36,625 nucleotides of DNA from assembly GCA_035640455.1 (NCBI GenBank), contig DASQWB010000093.1:1-36625 (forward strand), written 5' to 3'. Below the pieces are notes generated by a model. It was not told the origin of the DNA and did not search any database. It saw only the letters and a list, made by a program, of their open reading frames with translations. The stretch is from AC-50 sp035640455 (GTDB taxonomy: Bacteria > Actinomycetota > Thermoleophilia > Gaiellales > Gaiellaceae). Positions within the stretch are counted from its first letter, which is position 1. Every line of letters begins with the position of its first letter. Below, one piece after another: positions 30,513 through 36,625 of this stretch. The translations under genes and the position numbers were made by a program.

Positions 30513-31949
30513 TCAGGACACGAAGAACGGTGCGCTGCGGAGAGCGCTGCTCGGACCCGGGTTCACCGGCGCGACGACGCGAACCGTGAATCGGTAGCGG
30601 CCGGGGGCGAGCTTCCGCACGGGGAACGTGACGCGGGTCGCCTTCCCGCCCACGGCGAGGCCGCGTGTGACGAGCGTCGTGGAGCGGGCCGGCAGCTTCT
30701 CGAGCCGGGCGCGGTACGTGCAGTCGATGTCACAGCGCAGGCGGAAGCCGAAGCGCGGGTTCCGGGCCGACGCGCGGTCGAGCTTCGCCTTCACGGCGAG
30801 CTTGAGGCCCGGGCAGCGAGCGACGATCCCGCGCCGCGACGCCTCGACCGCGGCGCGGGTCGGCGCGAGGCTCGTCTTGGCCGTCCCGTCGGCGTAGAAG
30901 AGGCCGGACTGCCAGCGGTCGAGGTCGGTCTCGTCGACGGAGTGGAAGAGGAAGATGCCGCGGAGGTTGGGCTGGCAGAAGGCGAGTCCGAGCGCCTGCG
31001 CGTAGTAGGCGGCCTGCGTGGCGGGATCGACGGGCTTCGTCGTCGTCGGCTCGCGGCCGGTGTAGAAGGACGTCTTGGCGGTGGGCACCTGCGTCTCGAC
31101 GCCGTACTCGTCGTAGACGATCGGCAGCGTCGAGCCCTGCTGCGCGGTGCCGTCGAAGGCCTGGCCGAGGAGGCCGACGAGCTTCGGGTAGTCGGCAACG
31201 CCGATCGAGGTCGAGTTCGGGTGCGTGAAGCTCGGCGGCTGGCTCGAGTTGTCGCCGTAGGGGTGGAACGCGAACTCGTCCATGATCGGCTTCGTGCGGC
31301 CGCTCGCGCGGTACGCCGCGCCCATGTCGGTGATGAACGCTGTCGGCGAGTGGGTGTCGCGGCCGGTGTTCGGGCGGTCGATGCCGCGGGGCGAGACGGC
31401 ACCTCCGAGGACGGTGATCCTCGGGGACACGGCCTTCAGCGCGTCGTACGTCTTCGCGAGCAGCGACTCGTACGCCGGCGCAGCCACGTCGCTTCCGTCC
31501 AGGCCGAACTGCGGCAGCCAGTAGCGGTTGAGGTTCGGCTCGTTCCCGATCACGAAATCGCGGACAGACGGGAGCGCACGGGCCACGTTGGCGGCGTACG
31601 CGGCGAAGTCGGCCTGGTCCTGGTCGGAGAGCGGCGTCGTCCGGCTGCCGTGGTTCGTCACCGAGAGGACGACCTTGACGCCGTCGAGCTGCGCCGCCGC
31701 GACCGCGTTCTTCAGCGCGTCGAACCCGGGTCCGCTCGGCTCGGTGTCGCCCGGCGCCCACTCCTGCGTCATACGGACGGCGCGCAGGCCGGCCAGCTTC
31801 AGCAGGTCCATCTGGGCCTTGGCCGCGACCGGATCGGGCTGTTTCACGATGTCCTCGGTCGCCCCGATCATCATCGTCGGACCCCCGCCGAAAGCCGCCG
31901 GAGCGGTGGCGAGGGCGGTGATCAGGACGGCCAGGACTCGTTTGAACAT
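30513..31949 (-). CDS. Secreted glycoside hydrolase-like TIM-barrel protein
   Basis: 478 residues. Signal peptide MFKRVLAVLITALATAPAAFGG. The barrel shows the clan GH-A pattern: acid/base Glu137 in FVIGNEPNLNRYW and nucleophile Glu281 in VYDEYGVETQ, near the ends of strands 4 and 7. A C-terminal beta domain (about 375-478) has cysteines (CPGLKL, RCDIDC) and ends FTVRVVAPVNPGPSS. Carbohydrate target and GH family cannot be fixed from sequence. ATG 31949 follows TACTCT by 6 nt. Confidence 0.83.
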   Translation of the reverse strand: MFKRVLAVLITALATAPAAFGGGPTMMIGATEDIVKQPDPVAAKAQMDLLKLAGLRAVRMTQEWAPGDTEPSGPGFDALKNAVAAAQLDGVKVVLSVTNHGSRTTPLSDQDQADFAAYAANVARALPSVRDFVIGNEPNLNRYWLPQFGLDGSDVAAPAYESLLAKTYDALKAVSPRITVLGGAVSPRGIDRPNTGRDTHSPTAFITDMGAAYRASGRTKPIMDEFAFHPYGDNSSQPPSFTHPNSTSIGVADYPKLVGLLGQAFDGTAQQGSTLPIVYDEYGVETQVPTAKTSFYTGREPTTTKPVDPATQAAYYAQALGLAFCQPNLRGIFLFHSVDETDLDRWQSGLFYADGTAKTSLAPTRAAVEASRRGIVARCPGLKLAVKAKLDRASARNPRFGFRLRCDIDCTYRARLEKLPARSTTLVTRGLAVGGKATRVTFPVRKLAPGRYRFTVRVVAPVNPGPSSALRSAPFFVS

Positions 31950-31955
31950 CGGCTC

Positions 31956-31961
31956 AGAGTA
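31956..31961 (-). promoter_or_regulatory. Putative -10 element of the glycosidase-like gene
   Basis: TACTCT on the minus strand, 6 nt before ATG 31949; leaderless pattern, divergent from uvrC. Confidence 0.45.
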
Positions 31962-31968
31962 ACGGGGC

Positions 31969-31974
31969 TAGGCT
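31969..31974 (+). promoter_or_regulatory. Putative -10 element of uvrC
   Basis: TAGGCT, 8 nt before GTG 31983. AGGAAA also lies just before the GTG, so a short leader is possible instead. Confidence 0.4.
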
Positions 31975-31982
31975 AGGAAACT

Positions 31983-33836
31983 GTGAACGAGAGGCTCCAC
32001 AGTCAGCTCCGGAAGCTGCCCGCGAAGCCGGGCGTCTACCTCTTTCGCGACGACCGCGGCCAGGTCCTCTACATCGGCAAGGCGAAGACGCTGCGCTCGC
32101 GCGTGCGGAGCTACTTCCAGCACGGCGGGCCCGGCCGCGCGACGATCCGCCAGCTGCCTGAGCGCGTCGCGGACGTCGAGGTGATCGTCACCGGAAGCGA
32201 GGTCGAGGCGCTGCACCTGGAGCAGAACCTCGTCAAGCGACACCGCCCGCCCTTCAACGTCCGGCTCCGCGACGACAAGTCCTTCCCGTACATCGCCGTG
32301 ACCGTCGAGGACGAGTACCCGCGGGTCATGTTCACGCGGGAGAGGCATCGTCGCGGCGTCGTCTACTTCGGCCCGTACGCGAACGCGAAGAAGGTGCGCG
32401 AGACGCTCGACGTCCTGAACCGCGTCTTCCCGTACCGGCCGTGCGAGGGGCCGAAGCCGGGCCGCCACTCGGGAATTCCGTGCCTCGATTTCCACATCGA
32501 GCGCTGCCTCGCCCCGTGCGTCGGGTACGTGTCCAAGGAGGATTACCGGGCGATCATCGACCAGGTGATCGAGTTCCTCTCGGGCGAGACGAGGCCGATC
32601 CTGCGCCGGCTCGAGGAGAAGATGCGCGCCGCCGCGGCGGCCGAGCGGTTCGAGGAGGCGGCGCGCTACCGGAACCGGCTCTTCTCGGTGCAGCACCTGG
32701 CGGAGCGGCAGGCGGCCGACAAGCGCGCGGTGGGCACGATCGACGTCCTCGGCCTTGCGGTCGAGGAGGATCGGGCGGCGGTGCAGGTCTTTCCCTTGCG
32801 TGACGGGCGGCTCATCGACCGCTACTCGTTCCACCTCGAGAACGTCGCCGGGCAGGACCGGGCCTCGCTCCTCGAGACCTTCTGCCTCGAGTACTACGGC
32901 TCGTCCCCGAGCGTGCCGCCGCAGATCGTCGTGCCGCGCGACGCGGGGGACACGTCCGCGCTGGAGGAGTTCCTGACGGAGCGGCGCGGCTCGCGGGTCG
33001 AGGTGCGCGCCGCCGAGCGCGGCGAGAAGCGGCGGCTCCAGGAGCTCGCCGAGCAGAACGCGCGGCTCGCGCTCGAGTCGGAGTCGGTGCAGGCCGAGCG
33101 GACGCGGCTGCGGCGAATCGAGGCGCTGGAGGAGCTCCGGGAGGCGCTCAACCTCGAGAGCCTGCCGATCCGGATCGAGTGCTTCGACGTCTCGACGATC
33201 CAGGGCGAGTCGCCGGTCGGCTCGATGGTCGTGTTCCAAGACGCCGTGGCCAAGAAGGCGCACTACCGGAAGTTCGGGGTGCGCGGGCTCGACGGGCAGG
33301 ACGACTTCGCGGCGATGGCGGAGGTCGTCTCGCGGCGGTTCGCACGGCTGTCGGACGACGGCACGGGGGAGGAGTGGGACGAGTCCTTCGCGGCCACGCC
33401 CAACCTCGTCGTCGTTGACGGGGGCAAGGGGCAGCTCTCGGCCGCGCTCGCGGCGATGCAGGCCTTCGACCTGCCGCGGGTGGCGGTGATCGCGCTTGCG
33501 AAGCGCGAGGAGGAGGTCTTCGTCCCGGGGCGGTCGGAGGCGGTGGCGCTCGATCCGCACTCGCCGGGGCTCCAGCTGCTCCAGCGGATCCGCGACGAGG
33601 CGCACCGGTTCGCGATCGGCTTCCACCGGCAGCGGCGCGACGCCCGCACCTTCGGCTCGATCTTCGACGACCTCGAGGGCGTCGGGCCGGCGCGTCGGCG
33701 CGCGATTCTCAACCACTTCGGCTCGGCGGAGCGCTTCCTCGCCGCCACGCAGGAGGAGCTCGAGGGCGTCCCCGGCGTCCCCGCCAAGACCGCGCGCTCG
33801 ATCTACGCCCAGCTCCACAAGGCCGGGCGAGCCTAG
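31983..33836 (+). CDS. uvrC: Excinuclease ABC subunit UvrC
   Basis: 617 residues, full length. UvrC makes both incisions in nucleotide excision repair after UvrA/UvrB find the lesion. Domains in order: GIY-YIG nuclease (PGVYLFRDDRGQVLYIGKAK, about 16-95), a cysteine cluster (PCLDFHIERCLAPC), the UvrB-binding UVR motif (FEEAARYRNRL), the RNase H-like nuclease (IECFDVSTIQGESPVGSMV and VVDGGKGQLSAAL), and the C-terminal helix-hairpin-helix pair (LEGVGPARRRAIL, LEGVPGVPAKTA). GTG start. Usually near whiA/yvcK genes, which are not within the window. Confidence 0.97.
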   Translation: MNERLHSQLRKLPAKPGVYLFRDDRGQVLYIGKAKTLRSRVRSYFQHGGPGRATIRQLPERVADVEVIVTGSEVEALHLEQNLVKRHRPPFNVRLRDDKSFPYIAVTVEDEYPRVMFTRERHRRGVVYFGPYANAKKVRETLDVLNRVFPYRPCEGPKPGRHSGIPCLDFHIERCLAPCVGYVSKEDYRAIIDQVIEFLSGETRPILRRLEEKMRAAAAAERFEEAARYRNRLFSVQHLAERQAADKRAVGTIDVLGLAVEEDRAAVQVFPLRDGRLIDRYSFHLENVAGQDRASLLETFCLEYYGSSPSVPPQIVVPRDAGDTSALEEFLTERRGSRVEVRAAERGEKRRLQELAEQNARLALESESVQAERTRLRRIEALEELREALNLESLPIRIECFDVSTIQGESPVGSMVVFQDAVAKKAHYRKFGVRGLDGQDDFAAMAEVVSRRFARLSDDGTGEEWDESFAATPNLVVVDGGKGQLSAALAAMQAFDLPRVAVIALAKREEEVFVPGRSEAVALDPHSPGLQLLQRIRDEAHRFAIGFHRQRRDARTFGSIFDDLEGVGPARRRAILNHFGSAERFLAATQEELEGVPGVPAKTARSIYAQLHKAGRA

Positions 33837-33846
33837 CCCGGCGCGG

Positions 33847-35301
33847 CTAGCGCGGGACGGCGAGCGAGGCGGCGAACATCGACTCGTGGAGTCGGCCGCC
33901 GCTCGGGCGCCGCGCGAGCACGAACACCGGCACGGCACGCGCGCCCGCGAACGAGGCCGAGATGTAGTCGCCGACCATCAGGCCGCCGTCCGTCGCGGCG
34001 ATCCAGTCGAACGAGACGGAGCGCGAGCTCAGCCGCTGCGGCTTCGTCCATGTCGAGCCGTCGTTGCGCGACGAGACGAGCCAGACGTCGAGGCTCCGGC
34101 CGGTGACGGTGTAGTAGGCGAGCGCGAGCCGGCCAGGCGACGAAGGGTCAGCCGCCAACCCCGGAAGCTCCGCGTCCGCACTCCTCGTCGGCACCCGTGC
34201 CGGAGCGCTCCACGTCACGCCGTCCCGAGAAGACGAGACGACGATCGAGTTCCGAGGGCAGCCGGCCGACGCGCCGCAGTCGGCCCAGGCGACGTAGACC
34301 GTGCCGCCGCCGTCGACCTCCGCCACGGGCAGCGGCGAGACGCGGAGCCGCGGCACGCCGCGGTAGCGGGCCGAGCCGATCGCGACCGCGCTGGAGAACG
34401 TCGCACCGCCGTCGACCGAGCGGACCGCCGCGAGCCGCGCTTGGTCGTAGAACGGGATCACGACCATCCCGTCCGGCCGCACGACCGGCTGCACGCCCGG
34501 CGCGAAGTCGCCGAGGATCGACGCGCGACCGGCGGCGTCCGGCGAGCCGACCGGAAGGCCCCACGTGAGCCCGCCGTCCGTCGAGGTCTGCGTCGAGATC
34601 TCGTTCGTGCGGAAGTCGCTATAGCTGACGTAGCAGCGGCCGCGGAAGGGGCTCTGCGCGCCGTTGTCGCAGACGATCCACTCCTTGTCGAGGAGGAGCG
34701 GGCCGATCGTCGGCGCGGTCGTCACGGCGACCGGCGACGCCCAGTGCACGCCGTCGGTCGAGCGGCTCACGAGCACCGCCGAGCTCGCGGCGGCGACGGC
34801 GAGCGATGCGACGAGCCAAACGTGGTGCTCCGCGTCGTAGGCGGCGCTCGGGTCGCTGATCCGCGGCCAGGGACCAGGCGGCGTCGAGAAGGAGGTCGTG
34901 CCCGGCAGAAAGCCGCGCGTCCAGGTCAGCCCGCGGTTACGCGAGAACGAGAAACCGATGTTCGAGGCGGCGCCGTTGAAGATGCGTCCGCTCTGGAACA
35001 CCGCCAAGACGGACGAGCCGAACGCGATCGAGTCCGGCTCGACCTGCGTCTCGTGCTGGCTCTCGGGGTTGCGATAGGGGTCGCGGGAGATCTCGCGGCT
35101 CACGACCTCGCAGTCGCGCACGACGCGATCCGCGGCATCGGCCGTGACCACGTCGCGGCCACGGCTGCAGGAGACGGTGTCGCGGTGGCCGTTCCAGGCC
35201 TGGATGCGATCGTTGCGCGTCGTCCCGCGCAGACGAGCCGCGGAGGCGGTCGACGCGACGGCGAGCGCCGCCGCCGCGAGCAGCACGAGGGCGAGCCTCA
35301 G
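33847..35301 (-). CDS. Secreted sialidase-fold (Asp-box) protein
   Basis: About 484 residues. Signal peptide RLALVLLAAAALAVASTASA, then a degenerate RTX-like segment (GTTRNDRIQAWNGHRD, CSRGRDVVTADAADRVVRDCE) common in Thermoleophilia secreted proteins. The rest is a six-bladed propeller with about six Asp-box motifs (SRNRGLTW, STDGVHW, STDGGLTW, SVDGGATF, SRDGVTW, RNDGSTW). Whether it hydrolyses sialic acids is unclear. The start is probably CTG 35301, which overlaps the TGA of a duplicated rocA tail (CTGA); GTG at 35280 would cut into the signal. Confidence 0.82.
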   Translation of the reverse strand: MRLALVLLAAAALAVASTASAARLRGTTRNDRIQAWNGHRDTVSCSRGRDVVTADAADRVVRDCEVVSREISRDPYRNPESQHETQVEPDSIAFGSSVLAVFQSGRIFNGAASNIGFSFSRNRGLTWTRGFLPGTTSFSTPPGPWPRISDPSAAYDAEHHVWLVASLAVAAASSAVLVSRSTDGVHWASPVAVTTAPTIGPLLLDKEWIVCDNGAQSPFRGRCYVSYSDFRTNEISTQTSTDGGLTWGLPVGSPDAAGRASILGDFAPGVQPVVRPDGMVVIPFYDQARLAAVRSVDGGATFSSAVAIGSARYRGVPRLRVSPLPVAEVDGGGTVYVAWADCGASAGCPRNSIVVSSSRDGVTWSAPARVPTRSADAELPGLAADPSSPGRLALAYYTVTGRSLDVWLVSSRNDGSTWTKPQRLSSRSVSFDWIAATDGGLMVGDYISASFAGARAVPVFVLARRPSGGRLHESMFAASLAVPR

Positions 35302-35386
35302 CGGCTTCCGCCCGGCCCGCCCGGTCCTCCGTCCGAGTCCATGAACGGGTACCGGTAGTCGGTGGGCGGGATGAAGGTCTCCTTGA
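35295..35386 (-). repeat. Duplicated 3' tail of rocA (downstream copy)
   Basis: Matches 35435-35526 with about five differences in 92 nt. It still reads KETFIPPTDYRYPFMDSDGG and ends GSR-stop in the rocA frame; differences from the real tail are synonymous or conservative (N to D, E to D). Offset is 140 bp. No intact gene reads through it. Confidence 0.85.
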
Positions 35387-35391
35387 CCCAA

Positions 35392-35418
35392 CACGGGGGA
35401 AACCATGTTTCCCCCGTG
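35392..35418 (-). terminator. Hairpin downstream of rocA, between the tail copies
   Basis: Perfect 11-bp stem CACGGGGGAAA/TTTCCCCCGTG with loop CCATG, 20 nt after the rocA stop. Little U-tract follows, so termination is likely but not certain. Confidence 0.6.
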
Positions 35419-35437
35419 AGCCCCTTCTTCCCCCGCC

Positions 35438-36625
<1,188 letters not shown>

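Noticed and set aside
33496..35358. 620-codon open frame on the plus strand
   Set aside because: Antisense to the sialidase-fold gene and overlapping uvrC; Arg-rich low-complexity sequence.

Overview
The window looks like the chromosome of a high-GC actinobacterium, most plausibly of the class Thermoleophilia (Gaiellales/Solirubrobacterales type). This rests on the strong G/C third-position bias, frequent GTG starts, a Gram-positive-type HemQ, a DUF6328 membrane protein, a PGPGW membrane protein, and a secreted protein beginning with a degenerate RTX-like GTxRNDRI... stretch. The taxonomic placement is an inference from gene style; no rRNA or ribosomal protein gene is present.

Positions 1-12168 form one long co-directional gene train with stop/start overlaps (ATGA, GTGA, TGATG) at almost every junction. 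It encodes an M24 peptidase (5' end outside the window), a homocitrate/isopropylmalate-synthase-like enzyme, a RidA-like protein, a complete branched-chain/amide-type ABC importer (livG, livK, livF, livH, livM), a short-chain dehydrogenase, an M32 carboxypeptidase, two tandem ketopantoate-reductase-like proteins and a creatinase-like M24 protein lacking the usual metal ligands. It reads as an uptake-and-degradation operon for a peptide-like or amide substrate. An L,D-transpeptidase and a putative membrane protein follow.

Positions 14300-21800 hold small cell-envelope and secreted functions: an unknown protein flanked by an 18-bp direct repeat, an XdhC-type protein, a PGPGW protein, a C39-like secreted protease, a 55-residue zinc-ribbon membrane protein, a TolB-like propeller and a subtilisin.

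Positions 21839-23865 are a tiny integrative element in tRNA-Leu(CAG). The last 33 nt of the tRNA are repeated exactly at the right end, there are putative arm-type repeats inside both ends, a broken tyrosine recombinase lies in the middle, and the cargo includes one protein with a HEPN-type Rx5H motif and a second HEPN-like protein. This is the best candidate for an undescribed system in the window.

Positions 23978-31949 hold secreted unknowns, a stand-alone tandem MshEN-like (possible c-di-GMP-binding) protein, a ~0.95-kb structured non-coding stretch, a Bcp peroxiredoxin, a cluster of small membrane proteins, HemQ, an M48 protease and a secreted glycosidase-like protein. uvrC, a secreted sialidase-fold protein and a 5'-truncated 1-pyrroline-5-carboxylate dehydrogenase with a duplicated 3' tail complete the window.

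Two window-wide themes stand out. The first is a dispersed ~75-bp two-hairpin repeat, with three full copies and one truncated copy, whose stems show compensatory changes. The second is repeated duplication of gene 3' ends at tRNA-Leu, rocA, the L,D-transpeptidase and an 18-bp junction. Many stand-alone genes also appear leaderless, with a TANNNT hexamer 6-8 nt before the start codon.
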